Assembly (NCBI GenBank): GCA_933207985.1
Contig: OW240916.1
Location: 263,684,531-263,748,530 of the forward strand
Origin: Pelobates cultripes
Taxonomy: Eukaryota; Chordata; Amphibia; Anura; Pelobatidae
Direction of reading: 5' to 3'
Length of the DNA: 64,000 nt
Part shown: piece by piece, positions 23,766 through 35,867 of the stretch
Layout of the letters: every line of letters starts with the position of its first letter
How positions within the stretch are numbered: the stretch's first letter is position 1
Program-made: the position numbers and the translations under genes
Notes under the pieces: generated by a model
What the model was told of the DNA's origin: nothing
Database searches by the model: none
What the model saw: the letters and a program-made list of their open reading frames with translations, nothing else

Positions 23766-24761
23766 ATGTTAAGGGGACTATAGAATATACCCTAGGTACA
23801 CTACTGGATGTATTCTTCAACATTTTTATGTTTCCAGATCTTAAAAGAAGAAGATTTATAAATAATATTTGTAGGTTTAAACTTCAGGACTGATAGCTTC
23901 TACTACAGGAATATTTAGTTTTGTTGCTTAATGCTGCAGTTCCACACATGGAAAACTAATTTCCACCACAATTTGCATAATTATTCAAACAAACACTGCT
24001 AATGAGTCATTGTATCACAAGATGCATTTTCGTAAGTACTATGTACAAATAATTAGTATGTCTTACATACATAAAAAAAAAAAAAAAAAAACTATTGTAA
24101 AAGACTTAACCCATTTGTGACCTCGGATGTATCAGGTATAGTCGACAAAAATGGGTTGTTAGCGACCTCGGACATATCTGATACGTCCGCGGTGAATTAG
24201 AGCACTGGAAGCGATCATGATCAATTCTAGATGCTCTGATGGTATCGCAGAGATGCCTCGATGTCAAGGCATTCTGCAATACCCCCCCTCACTGCCGGGC
24301 GCCGGGTGATCGCTCCCCTGGAGTGATCATTTCCGGGTTGCTCCAGACAGAGCATCGGAAGCCATCAGGCAGGCTTCCGTTGCTCTGCCTGTGCTGAGTG
24401 CCTTGAAGGGTCAAGGCACTCAGTGAAGAACTAAATAATTTAAAAAAAAAAAACTAAATAAATAATAAAAAACATTAACCCCTTCCCTCCCTCTCTCCTT
24501 CTCCCTCCATTCCCATTCACTTACCTGATCGCCGCTGTTCCCCCGCTGGCGATCGGTCTTCTTCTCCACTGGGGGGGACTGCCTGATAGCCTAGATAGCC
24601 CCCCCTCTGCAAAAAAGGACCCCAAGGGCCATGAGATCGCTCTGAATAAGCGATCCCATGGCCGCAATAGGCGTCCATAGTGTTGCCTGCAGGTGGACTG
24701 CCTGAACTAACAGGCAGTCCCCCTGCTGGTGAAAAAAGCTTTAAAATAAAAAAAAAAAAGT
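23766..24761. other. Intergenic; TTAA-type repeat end
   Basis: 24106-24195 (ttaacccatttgtgacctcgg and an inverted gacctcggacatatctgatacg) is related to the left end at 17413. The following GC-rich palindromic block runs to about 24740. No gene is seen. Confidence 0.5.
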
Positions 24762-25437
24762 AGTCAAAAATGGGTCGCAAGAGAATACTGAGGACGGGCA
24801 GCAGCTGAAATAGCCTGCCCTTCGGTCGGTCCCCGCTCAGTTCTCAAGCTGATTTTTCCTCATCTTGTGCCATTACAGAGAGAACATATCTGAAGCATAT
24901 CAGACTGGTCTCACCCATACGGGCAGTCCAGATCCAAAATGCCAGCAAGTTCTCTCTGCACGAGAGATACAGCAACCCCAGACGATCGTTTCAGCCTTGT
25001 TAGGCATCATCAGTGAGGCATAGCTTATATCTCCCTAGGCACCGTGAGCAAGGGGTCCACGTCTGGATTATCCCTTTAAACTTGTGAAGAGTCAAAAATG
25101 GGTTGCAAGAGAATACTGAGGACGGGCAGCAGCTGAAATAGCCTGCCCTTCGGTCGGCTCCTGCTCAGTTCTCAAGCTGATTTTTGCTCATCTTGTGCCA
25201 TTACAGAGAGAACATATCTGAAGCATATCAGACTGGTGCCACCCATACGGGCAGTCCAGATCCGAAATGCCAGCAAGTTCTCTCTGCACGAGAGATACAG
25301 CAACCCCAGACGATCGTTTCAGCCTTGTTAGGCATCATCAGTGAGGCATAGCTTATATCTCCCTAGGCACCGTGAGCAAGGGGTCCACGTCTGGATTATC
25401 CCTTTAAACTTGTGGAGAGTCAAAAATGGGTCGCAAA
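24762..25437. repeat. 328-bp tandem duplication
   Basis: Two complete copies (24762-25089, 25090-25417) and the start of a third (25418-25435), each beginning agtcaaaaatggg. The copies differ at a handful of positions. Contains ctctctgcacgagagatacagc, a motif familiar from amphibian dispersed repeats. No coding. Confidence 0.95.
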
Positions 25438-25708
25438 AAAAAAAAGTATATAAAATAAATAAATAAATAAATATATATATGTGTGTATATATGATATATA
25501 TATATATATACCATATATTATATCTATATATATATATATCTTATATATAACGTTATACTAAATGTATTTTTTAATTAATATATACATATATTAATAGTAA
25601 AAGACACTTAGAGTAAAATTACACACGAGTATATATATATATTATTATAAATAATAACTAATATATATATTATTATAAATAATAACTAATTAATGTAATT
25701 GTATTTTT

Positions 25709-25749
<41 letters not shown>

Positions 25750-26004
25750 TGAAAGGCTTGGCCTGAAGCTGTGGGAGGGGCTATGTGTCTTTAAAAGGGA
25801 CTCCCCCCCCCCCTTCCTTACATTACCGTGATTGGTTCAGACGTACTGCTTTCCAACCCTCCACTCCCTCTATTCAACTTTATCTAAGGTAGGCCCACTT
25901 TATTTACAGGCCTACCACTTACGTCGGTATAGGCACACCTCAACCTACTTATTAAAGGTAGATGACATATCTCAATTCATTTCATTACTGTAATGGCCCC
26001 GAAC

Positions 26005-26067
<63 letters not shown>

Positions 26068-26220
26068 ATTTTATTCTAACTCTATTTTGATATTAATATA
26101 TATATATATTTTTTATCAAAATACACTTAGAATGAAATTATTTATATATATATCTATGTATATATAAGTAAATAAATAAATAAATAATATATAAATATAT
26201 AAATAAATAAAAATTAAAAA
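25438..26220. repeat. AT-rich block with (TA)n runs
   Basis: Long TA dinucleotide runs at about 25710-25745 and 26010-26061, and ATAA runs near 26170. A short non-repeat island (25750-26000) separates them. No gene. Confidence 0.85.
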
Positions 26221-26317
26221 ACAGGCTGAAAAGCCAGAGAATTTAATTGGCTAGCACTATATTTAACCTATATTTCCAAGACACACTTAATCCTGTACAT
26301 GGTGGTACTGTTTTACT

Positions 26318-26505
26318 TGGTAGACTTCGCTGAACATAAATATTAGTGTTTCAAAACAGTAAAACATATCACAGCGATGATATTGTCAGTGAGTGATGTT
26401 TTTTGTATTTTTCACACACAAACGGCACTTTCACTGATGATATCATTGTTGTGATACGTTTTACTGCTTTAAAACACTAATATTTTGTTCAGCGAAGTCT
26501 CCTGA
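26318..26505. repeat. Foldback inverted repeat
   Basis: Arms beginning agacttcgctgaacataaat and ending with the inverse (attttgttcagcgaagtct), about 75 bp each with a loop near 26395-26430. Part of the dispersed repeat family also seen at 17.6-18.1 kb. Confidence 0.8.
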
Positions 26506-26697
26506 GTTTAATAGTACACCCCATGTACAGGTTGTATAGTGTTTTTGAAAGCTACAGTGTCAAATATAAGGCTTGATTTTTCCATATTTTCAATTTGCCA
26601 GATTGGTTATGTTGTCTTTGAGAGCGTATGGTAGCTCAGGAATGAGAATTACCCCCATGATGGCATACCATTTGCAAAAGAAGATAACCCAAGTGTG

Positions 26698-26822
26698 GTA
26701 TGTTCAGTCTTTTTTAGTAGCCACTTAGTCACAAACACTGGCCAAAGTTAGCGTTCATAATAGTTTTTTGCATTTTAACACACAAACAAATATAAGTGGC
26801 TACTAAAAAAGACTGGACATAC
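26698..26822. repeat. Foldback inverted repeat with 30-bp arms
   Basis: The arms (26698-26727 and 26793-26822) match with one mismatch, based on cagtcttttttagtagccac. Non-coding. Confidence 0.85.
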
Positions 26823-26989
26823 CCCATATTGAATACCCTGGATTGTCTACTTAAAAAAATAAATATGGATTGTTGTGTACATTGGCCAGCTTAAAAAATG
26901 TCCCAAATAGGACATGGGTGCATGATGACCAGTTGTGAAAATTCCAAGTTGGAAAACTGGAATGCGCACCCTCCAAACTCTCATCTCCA

Positions 26990-29900
26990 GCAGGTGCTTG
27001 CTTTTTCTTCGTATCAAACAAAGAGGGTGATCTCCGACCCTGTATAGACTATAGGGTTCAGAACAAGATAACGGTGCAGAATGTTTATTCCGCTTATCAC
27101 GGAACTGTTTGACAGCTTAAAAGGTTCCAAGTGGTTTACTAAACTGGATCTCAGGGGGTGTATAACCTGTCAGGATAAGAGAACAAGACGAGTGAAAAAC
27201 CGCTTTCAACACTTGCAGTGGCCACTATGAATATTTACTGATGCCCTTCCGTCTGTGTAACCCCCCCTGCAGTCTTCCAGGACTTTATCAATGATGTCCT
27301 CCAAGATTACATCCACGTATGTGCTGTAGTGTATCTGGGTGACATATTGGTATACTCACCTGATTTGGAAACCCACCATAAAAATGTTAGATCAGTACTA
27401 AAGAAACTGCTAGAAAACAGTCTGTATTGCAAGCTAAAGAAATGCCTCTTTGATAACACCTCTGTGCAGTTCTTGGGGTACATCATATCTAACAAGGGTT
27501 TTAGTATGGACCCTAAGAAAATGGAAGCCATCAAAAATTGGCCGCTTCCACAGGGACTTAAAGGAAAACTATAGTCACCGAAATTACTTTAGCTAAATAA
27601 AGCAGTTTTAGTGTATAGATCATTCCCTTGCAATTTCACTGCTCAATTCTCTGTCATTTAGTAGTTAAATCACTTTGTTTCTGTTTATGCAGCCCTAGCC
27701 ACACCTCCCCTGGCTATGATTGACAGAGCATGCATGAAACAAAAACTGGTTTCTCTTTCAAACAGATGTAATTTACCTTAAATAATTGTATCTCATTCTC
27801 TAAATTGAACTTTAATCACATAAAGGAGGCTCTTGCAGTTTCTAGCAAGCTATTAACATAGTAGGGGGATAAGAAAATCTTAATTAAACAGAACTTGCAA
27901 TAAAGAAAGCCTAAATAGGGCTGTCTTTACAGGAAGTGTTTATGGAAGGCTGTGCAAGTCACATGCAGGGAGGTGTGACTAGGGTTCATAAACAAAGGGA
28001 TTTAACTCCTAAATGGCAGAGGATTGAGCAGTGAGGCTGCAGGGGCATGTTCTATACACCAAAACTGCTTCATTAAGCTAAAGTTGTTCAGGTGACTATA
28101 GTGTCCCTATAAGGCCATACAAAGATTTGTGGGTTTCGCTAACAACTACAGAAAATTCATAAAGAATTTCACCTCTGTAGAAGCCCCAATAACCAAGATG
28201 ACCAAAACAGGGGTTAATCCCCATGTGTGGAGTTCTGAAGCCCTTGAGGCTTTCAAAACACTTCAAGAAGCATTTACGTCAGCTCCTGTTTTGCACTACC
28301 CTGACCCTTCGCTGCCCTTTATTGCCGAAGTTGATGCGTCTGAGTCAAGTGTTGGTGCAATACTTTCTCAGAGAAAAAGCCACAACGATCCTCTTCACCC
28401 ATGTTGTTTTTTCTCCAAGAAACTGTCTGATGCAGAGAAAAACTATGATGTGGGGAACAGGGAATTGCTGGCCATAGATTTGGCATTTAAAGAGTGGAGA
28501 CACCTACTGGAAGGTTCCAAACACTCTATACTGGTGATCACAAGAACCTCTCCTACTTAGCCGAGGCCAGACGTCTGTCTTCTCGCCAGGCTAGGTGGTC
28601 CTTATTTCTGTCTCACTTCCAGTATACGATTACATACAGACCTGGATACCGCAATAATAAGGCAGATGCTATATCCAGGCAACACGTACCACTGGAGGTC
28701 GACCCCTCCCCTCCACAATCCATAGTCCCTTCCGCCAGCATTATTGCAGCTACACACTTAGTTATCTCTTCCCTCTCTTTAGATAAGGTGAAGAGATATC
28801 AAAACCAAGCACCACCTGAAACACCTACAGGCTTATTGTTTGTTCAGGGAAGGGACAGGAAAAAAGTCATAACATTGTTTCATAGGTCCAAAACAGCGGG
28901 ACTCCCAGGCATCACAAAAACTTATGATAACATAACAAGACAGTTCTGGTGCCCTTCTGTTAGGAAGGATGTCAAAGAGTATGTTATGGCTTGTCAAATT
29001 TGTACTCAAACCAAGTCTCCCACAAGCAAGCAACCTGGTCTCCTTATGCCACTCTCAGTGCCCAAGACACCTTAGACACACCTGTCCATAGATTTTATAG
29101 TGGATCCCCCCCCCCCCAAGGGTCACATGGTCATTCTGATGATGACTGATAGGTTCTCTAAGATGGCTCACTTTGTTCCGCTTAAGAAGCTTCCTTCTGC
29201 TGCGCAATTGGTGGAGGTCTTTGCAAAAGAGGTATTCCGGCTTCATGGCATAGCCATCGATATTGTCTCTGACAGGGGTCCTCAATTCATCTCACGATGG
29301 AGGGGTTTCTGTACTGAAATGGGTATATCCTTGTCCATTTCCTCATCCTATGACCCACGGGGCTGCTGAAAGAGCGAACCAATCACTGGAACTCTATTTA
29401 CACTGTTTTGTGAACGAGCATCAGGATAATTGGTCCCTTCTCCTCCCATGGGCTGAGTTTGCCAGGGACATGGCCTCCCATGCCTCCACTGGCTTGAGTC
29501 CTTTCCAGGTGGCTTACAGTGTCCAACCTAGCGTCCTTCCAGGTGTATTCTCCGACAATGGAATACTCGCTTTGGATGAACACCTAGCCTCACTTCAGGA
29601 GATGTGGGATCGGGTCCACCTTGCTCTAACACGTGCCGTGGAATCCCAGAAAAGTTCTCTGATCGCCATAGGACATCGGCTCCCGCTTATGTGCCGGGTG
29701 ACAGGGTATGGCTGTCCATGAAAAACATACGCCTCCGTGTCCCCTCCATAAAGTTGGCACCAAAATATATTGGGCCTTATAAAGTCTTGCGCAAGGTTAA
29801 TCCTGTCTCTTACACTCTTGACTTGCCTCCGTCCCTGCGCATCCCCAATATGTTTCACACATCCCTTCTGAAGCCCCTCCTGTGTAACGGTATTTGAGGC

Positions 29901-30110
29901 CTGTTAGGCGCCCCAGCCCTCTCTGTGCTGACTCTAGCGAGGAGTACAAGGTGCAGTCCCTTCTCAACTTCCACTTCTTCATGGGCGCCCTTCTGGCGGA
30001 TACCCAGAAACGACTCAGAGGAGCGTTTCTGGGTATCCGCCTCTAAATTTAAACGCCCTCATCTTGTTAGGGTCTTCCATGCTCATTTTCCCTTGAAGCC
30101 TTGGGGAGGG
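26990..30110 (+). pseudogene. Ty3/gypsy chromovirus pol remnant
   Basis: A decayed polyprotein. RT region: [15 protein letters not shown] (27029-27073), [28 protein letters not shown] (the usual YLDD box reads YLGD) and QFLGYIISNKG. After an inserted MITE the connection and RNase H follow: [36 protein letters not shown]-type [11 protein letters not shown], and YRPGYRNNKADAISRQ. Integrase has CQICTQTK, MTDRFSKMAHFVPL and SDRGPQF. The end has IGPYKVLRKVNPVSYTLDLP and a frameshifted chromodomain ending FWVSASKFKRPHLVRVFHAHFP. Many stops and frameshifts are present. Gag, protease and the 5' LTR are not adjacent. Confidence 0.93.
27562..28109. mobile_element. T2/Kolobok-type MITE inside gypsy pol
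   Basis: Left TTAA at 27558-27561, right end tcccta/taag (TTAA altered). It splits the pol reading between P-Q-G-L-K and A-I-Q-R-F-V-G-F. It is an uninterrupted relative of 4826-6183 and preserves the site (ttttagtgtatagatcattc) into which a hAT element inserted there. Confidence 0.9.
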
Positions 30111-30114
30111 GTTA

Positions 30115-30530
30115 TGTCAGGTCCCCTGCTCCTATGCTGCTCACAGCGACCTTGCTTACCTCATCAAAGCGTGCGTGTGTGCTGCACCCAGTCATGTGAC
30201 CCGGCACACAGTGATGACCTCAGAGACTACAAGGGAGGGAAGAAACTCCTCCCACGTGTTGTGATTAACACTAATTGGAGGTTAGCCAATCAGACACACC
30301 CTGTGTATATATAAGCTAACCTCTCCCTTGTCTCAGTGCCCTGTTGTGGTCTTTGTTATTTGGGTATCCTGGTTACTGATATTTGACTTTGTCTCGTTAT
30401 TCCGTCTCTCTGTTTCCCTTGACCTCGGCTCGTGTTTTGACTATCCCTTTTTGCATAACCGGACCATTCTAAGGAATGGTATTGCAATTCTCTCTACTCT
30501 GTCCTGTCTGCGTGTTAGGGTTCCCTAGTG
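30115..30530 (+). repeat. 3' LTR of the gypsy element (end approximate)
   Basis: Begins TGTCAGGTCCCCTGCTCC after a purine tract (ggggaggggtta), as expected for a polypurine tract and LTR. It contains a TATA box (tatatataa, 30305-30313) about 190 bp in. The right end is not defined by a matching copy. The short frames in it are not genes. Confidence 0.7.
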
Positions 30531-31689
30531 AACGTTAAAGTTCCTTCTGCTGCCAAAAGGCCAGCTGTGTGTTTGATAGAGGTATAGAGACTTCTGGCCA
30601 TGTGATCATGTCTCAGAAACAATCAGGAAAGGAGACAGGAACAAAAGGCTGCTATTAAGGAAAGCCTTCTGGGTTAAATAATTAAATACTCGGAGCCCAA
30701 GGAGCTTAAACACTGAATAGTGTTGTTTTTAATTTTATTATATTAATATTATAATTTTCAATATTAATATTTATTAACCCCATGAAAAGGCAGTGTTTCA
30801 ATTTAAACACCTGCAGAGACATGCTGTAGATACCAGAACCACTACATTAAGCTGTAGTTGTTCTGGTGACTATAGTGTCCCTTTAAGCGTTGGATTTAAA
30901 ATTTCAATCTTGCATCGTAAAGAGGTAAAATCCAATCTAAATCTTAATCTTTAACCAAACCCTAATTCTAAAACAAATCCTAATCCCAAATTTTACTGTC
31001 TAACAATGTAATCTTAAAACTAACCTTAATCATAAACTATACCCCAATCCTGTGCTAATGCTAAGCTAAAATAGAGAGTGGTATGTTGCTGCCATCTATT
31101 GGCTATTTTCAGTACGACAGACATCTAATGCTGTATTGAAAATCGTATGCTTGCCAGTTCACTGCTATCCTGCTGGGCAACTGGCAAAGTCCTGCACTGA
31201 TCAGAATGGCATTGGAGCATGTTCAGGCCTTAGAGGGACTCACAATCACCAGATACAGTGAGAGAATCATTGTGGCTTAGCTTGATTTATAAGGTGAAGT
31301 TCTCTCTATGGAGTTAATGATATTTTGGCATGCTAACTTTTAACATAGCATGCAGTTCATCAAATGTCTGGAGCCACTAAAATGGCCCCAGATGACAGAG
31401 GGGAGCCCTAGATATCTATTGATACCTGGATTCCATGGTGTGAGCATGGAGTTACCTTGCTCACACTAAATTGCTCTCTTAAAGGGATGCATGCCCATCT
31501 CACTCTGAGCTCTGCATACAGCTCACCTGTTAGTATGGGGCCTTTAACAATTGCCCCAATTGACAAAGGGGAGCTCAAGTTACCCATATATACCTGGATT
31601 TCCTTGTGTGTGCTGGGATTTATAAAATATAAAGAAAAACCATACCAACCTACTACATCTAAATAGCTTTATTATTATAACTTTATGAG
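30531..31689. other. Intergenic repeats, no gene seen
   Basis: The right end of a T2 MITE (tgactatagtgtccctttaa, TTAA 30883-30886). 31375-31440 and 31540-31610 are diverged direct repeats (gccccagatgacagaggggag versus gccccaattgacaaagggga). No coding support. Confidence 0.55.
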
Positions 31690-32146
31690 TAGAAAACAGA
31701 AACAGACATACACTATAAACATGCCTTGTCATACACCCAGGGTTGCAGGGTAGGGGTTATTCCTCTTGCTTGGGTGGAATTTTACAAGGAACATTCATTG
31801 TTTCATGTTGTTTGAATTATATGGACAAAATGGAGCTTAGCATTTATTTGGTTTGTCAGGCTAAGGGTTGCTTTCAACAAGAAAAACAAGGCTGCTATAA
31901 AGTGAGTTCTGTTTAACCCCTACATGTAGTCTCGACTCATGGTGCGGAGTAAAGACTATAATCCCCTCTACATTTCACCACTGAATGCTGCTAGTCTACT
32001 TTGAGATGAACATCTGAGCACTCCTAATGGTACCGAAAACGTTGGCATTATCGGATTGTCTGAAAATAGCCTAGGTAGCCGAAATGTAATGGAGGTACTC
32101 AGCTGGAGTACCTGCAGACTGTAACATTTGGTGGCAAACGACGGGA
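31690..32146 (+). repeat. Probable 5' LTR end and primer-binding site
   Basis: The sequence ctgcagactgtaaca ends at 32126 in CA. TGGTGGCAAACGACGGGA (32129-32146) follows after two bases, with the form of a retroviral PBS (TGG start, purine-rich end). A gag remnant follows directly. The LTR's left limit is unknown, so the start given is a guess. tRNA identity is not assigned. Confidence 0.45.
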
Positions 32147-32199
32147 TCGCTTCCTGGCTACGAAGAGCATCTTAACCACCACCTGGAGCAACCTGTGAA

Positions 32200-32876
32200 A
32201 AACAAGGTTTGGATGGCCCAGCAGCATACCAGCTTGAAGCAGGCTAATTTGATAGATTTGGTAGAAGCTCTTGGTATTGTAGCTAGCAATCTGACCAGAA
32301 CAGCCTTAATCAAGATGAAAAAAGGTCATGGCGGATGTGTCAAGGACCCTGGTGTGGCAGTCGTGGAGAGGTGAGAGGCACCCCACAGGGTGGAGACACC
32401 TAGACAGACTGAAAGGGAGGAGAGAAACCGGCTACCTTATAAGAATTTTGATGATGTGGAGGGAGATTTGGAGAGGCAATGTGGGTTACAACAGTTGCCA
32501 AAAGAGGATTGGGTCACCATCCTCGTGAGCAAGCTGTAGGGTTGGGCAGCCGAGATCTACCATATTGTGTCCGATGAGGAGTGCCGCGACTAGGATCAGG
32601 TGAAAGAAAGGCTCTTAACCCGGTATGCCAGCACCCTGGATGCTTATTGGTAAGATTTCAGGATCTGAGGAAAACCGAATGGTGAACCCTCACAGAGTGG
32701 GGCCACCAGATGCAACAGTCTGTCGAGAGCTGGATGCAGCGGTGCCAGGTAACTACTGTGGCCAAGGTAGTTCAAGTCATCCTACTTGAAATAATTTTCA
32801 GCTGTGCCCCTCATGACATCTGGAATTGGGTTCAGGATTGCCAGCTCATCCAAAAAGCAACCAAGTTGGCAGGTGA
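32200..32876 (+). pseudogene. Gypsy-type gag with SCAN-like domain
   Basis: Broken frames spell a Gag: an N-terminal SLKQANLIDLVEALGI, then NFDDVEGDLERQCGLQQLPKE, then GWAAEIYHIVSDEEC, DQVKERLLTRYASTLDAYW, and TEWGHQMQQSVESWMQRCQV and LLEIIFSCAPHDIWNWVQDC. The order and spacing (D-x-E-x-x-L...AAE-x-Y...YD-x-K-x-x-L-L-x-R-Y, then a W-x-x-x and I-x-E-x-F-x-x-x-P block) match the SCAN-like capsid domain of Gmr1-type gypsy elements, the source of mammalian SCAN domains. At least five stops or frameshifts. Truncated at 32880 by a Tc1 element. Confidence 0.82.
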
Positions 32877-32879
32877 GTG

Positions 32880-34057
32880 AATCGCTTTCTTGAGGTCATG
32901 CCACAGCATCTCAATCAGGTTGAGGTCAGGACTCTGACTGGGCCACTTCAGAAGGCGTATTTTCTTCTATTTAAGCCATTCTGTTGTTGATTTACTTCTA
33001 TGCTTTAGGTTATTGTCCTGTTGCAACACCCAATGGGAATTCATTTTTCCTTCGATGATAGCAATCCGTCCAGGCCCTGATGCAGCAAAGCAGCCCCAAA
33101 CCATGATGCCCCCACCACCATACTTCACAGTTGGGATGAGGTTTTGATGTTGGTGTGCTGTGCCTTTTTTTCGCCACACATAGTGTTGTGTGTTTCTTCC
33201 AAACAACTCAACTTTGGTTTCATCCGTCCACAGAATATTTTGCCAGTACTGCTGTGGAACATCCAGGTGCTCTTGTGCAAACTGTAAACGTGCAGCAATG
33301 TTTTGTTTGGACAGCAGTGGCTTCCTCTGTGGTATCCTCCCATGAAATCCATTCTTGTTTAGTGTTTTACGTATTGTAGATTCGCTAACAGGCATGTTAG
33401 CATTTGCCAGTGACTTTTGTAAGTCTTTAGCTGACACTCTAGGATTCTTCTTCACCTCATTGAGCAGTCTGCGCTGTGCTCTTGCAGTCATCTTTACAGG
33501 ACGGCCACTCCTAGGGAGAGTAGCAGCAGTGCTGAACTTTCTCCATTTATAGACAATTTGTCTTACCGTGGACTGATGAATAGCAAGGCTTTTGGAGATA
33601 CTTTTATAACCCTTTCCAGCTTTATGCAACTCAACAATTCTTAATCGTAGGTCTTCTGAGAGCTCTTTTGTGCGAGGCATCATTCACATCAGGCAATGCT
33701 TCTTGTGAAAAGCAAACCCAGAACTGGTGTGTGTTTTTTATAGGGCAGGGCAGCTGTAACCAGCACCTCCAATCTCATCTCATTGATTGGACTCCAGTTG
33801 GCTGACATCTCACTCCAATTAGCTCTTGGAGATGTCATTAGTCTAGGGGTTCACATACTTTTCCACCTGCACTGTGAATGTTTACATGGTGTGTTCAATA
33901 AAAACATGGCAACATTTCATTCTTTGTGTTTATTAGTTTAAGCAGACTGTGATTGTCTATTGTTGTGACTTAGATGATGATCAGATCACATTTTATGACC
34001 AATTTGTGCAGAAATCCATATCATTCCAAAGGGTTCACATACTTTTTCTTGCAACTG
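32880..34057 (-). mobile_element. Truncated Tc1/mariner copy
   Basis: Same family as 15382-17003. It starts abruptly inside the transposase (atcgctttcttgaggtcatg), so the 3' terminal repeat on that side is gone. It keeps the other long terminal repeat ending CTTGCAACTG at 34057 with a TA beyond. Confidence 0.93.
32967..33683 (-). pseudogene. Tc1 transposase, internally deleted
   Basis: A 238-codon open frame starting [20 protein letters not shown]. It holds the helix-turn-helix region, then LWTDETKVELFGRNTQHYVW with the first aspartate, and GGGIMVWGCFAASGPGRIAI. About 28 residues are missing in frame between GKMNS and HWVLQQDN compared with the copy at 15.6-16.6 kb. A stop follows EWLK, although the glutamate segment (PDLN-x-IEMLWHD) is still readable near 32920. 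The frame is cleaner than the other copy upstream of the deletion. Confidence 0.92.
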
Positions 34058-34400
34058 TATATCTATGTGTCTGCGTATCTATCTGATTGTCTGTATGTGT
34101 ATATCTTTGTATGTATGTGTAATTTAATGCGTGTCTGTATGTGTATCTGTGTGTCTGTGTATCTGAATGTGGGTCTTTATGTGTAATTGTATCTGTGTGT
34201 GTGAGTGTTTGTATCTATTTGAGTGTCATTCTGTGAATCTGGATTTTAGTCATTCTATGTATCTGTGTTTTTTAAATGTGTGTCAGTGTGTATCTGTGTG
34301 TCTGTCTGTGTATCTGTGTTTCTGTGTATCTGTAAGTTTGTTAGTGTGTCTGTGTATCTGCATGTGTGTTAGTGTGTGTCTGTGTATATACACCGCTGCA
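34058..34400. repeat. TG-rich microsatellite
   Basis: Repeats of tgtgtatctgtgtgtctg. Open frames here are artefacts. Confidence 0.85.
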
Positions 34401-34519
34401 TTCAAATGTCAACACTAAACACAGAAACTCCCCTATATTCAAAGGCAAACACTACACACAAGTAAACCACTGCTTTCAAATGGCAACAGTACATAAAGCA
34501 CACAATACTGCACACAGTG

Positions 34520-34745
34520 TCCACCTCCATGTTTGACAGTGGGGATGGTGTTCTTGGGAACATAGGCAGCATTTCAGTCCTTCAAGGCATAGTGTGTTAC
34601 CAATTGTTTTCTTGGTGACTATGATCCCAGCTGACAAGATCCTCCTGTGTAGTTCTGGGCTGATTCCTCACCGTTCTCATGATCATTGAAACTCCACAAG
34701 GTGAGATCTTGCATGGAGCACTAGACCTAGGGAGACTGACCGTTA
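34520..34745 (-). pseudogene. Fragment of another Tc1-family transposase
   Basis: Minus-strand frames read [20 protein letters not shown], typical of the region between the helix-turn-helix and the catalytic core of fish/amphibian Tc1 elements. The ccatgtttgacagtggggatgg segment is also characteristic. No catalytic residues and no inverted repeats are seen. Confidence 0.65.
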
Positions 34746-34789
34746 TTTTGGGAATCCAGAGCGGCAGCTTACTCACTGCAAAACATAGA

Positions 34790-35130
34790 GAGCTGGGAGC
34801 AGACTGACAGCTATACACACACATACAGAGAGCTGGAGAGCATACCGACTGCACTACAAACACATTACAAGCAATTCCACAGCACCAGAGAATACTCTGC
34901 AACATAAGCACAGGGCTCTGCTGGGCCTGCAGTACATAACAGTAATAATCAGAGCTCTGCAGGACCTGCAAAACATAAACAGGAATACACAGAGCTCTGC
35001 AGGAGCTGCAATATATAAACAGGAATACACACTGCGCTGCAGGAGCTGCAACTTAGACACGGGACTATACACAGCTCTGCAGGATCTGCAACTTATTTTT
35101 ACAGCAATCTGCAGCGCTGCAAGAATTGCT
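34790..35130. repeat. Degenerate tandem repeat
   Basis: About seven loose copies of a 40-50 bp unit (cagagctctgcaggagctgc ... ataaacaggaatacac). It produces spurious minus-strand frames. Confidence 0.75.
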
Positions 35131-35489
35131 GCACGTTTGAAGCCAGGTCTGCAACCCTGGTTGCCTGAGAGCACAAATGCAGTAGCCCAAGACCTTCTGC
35201 AGTAGCCCTTTAGCAGAGTGAGTGCACAGTGAGTGAATTTATAGAAAACTAAATTATTTTCTTACTGAAAGGTAGAGGGCAAATAGTTACAAAACCCTGG
35301 GCAGCGCAAGTGTTACGTTATGTGGTTCCTGGGCAGCGCTTGTCCTTGAATATTTTAAGCATCTAGGTTCTAATTTCTGATGTCTGGCAGTGTTTTGGAC
35401 AGGCACAATATTGCTAAATCTGGACATTAATACATTGTGTTTCTTTATAAAAAAAATGATTTAGGTGCTGTGGTGTAGAGGATCCTGGT

Positions 35490-35867
35490 GGTAGAGGAAC
35501 ACTACAGTGTTAGTAATACAAACCTGTATTCCAAACACTATAGTGGCCATGCCCCTAGCTCTTAATACGTACCCATCCCCAGTGTACTATAGAAATTTAT
35601 AAAATAAAAGATTTACTTAGCTTTTAACATCACTCAGGATCCCTCGTTGCTGCTCACCTCTCGCAATGTCATGGAAGAGGCATAGCCTCCTATGCAATGG
35701 CTCAGTCCAGTGCTCTTCAAAAAGGAGAATTGGGGACCTGTTGCACATGAGTGGCAAGCTTGCTTATGGGTTTCTGCGTCAAGTGACAGTGATGTTTTAC
35801 AGGACAGGACCACTGCACCCAACACACTTCAGTGAGATGATGTTGTCTGGGTGACTATAGTGTCTCT
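35490..35867. mobile_element. T2-type MITE
   Basis: Left end agaggaacactacagtg, right end gggtgactatagtgtctct before TTAA (35868-35871). The left TTAA is not preserved. Confidence 0.65.

Noticed and set aside
34597..35174. Cysteine-rich minus-strand frames (124 and 106 codons)
   Set aside because: They result from the degenerate ctctgcaggagctgc tandem repeat and a Tc1 fragment.
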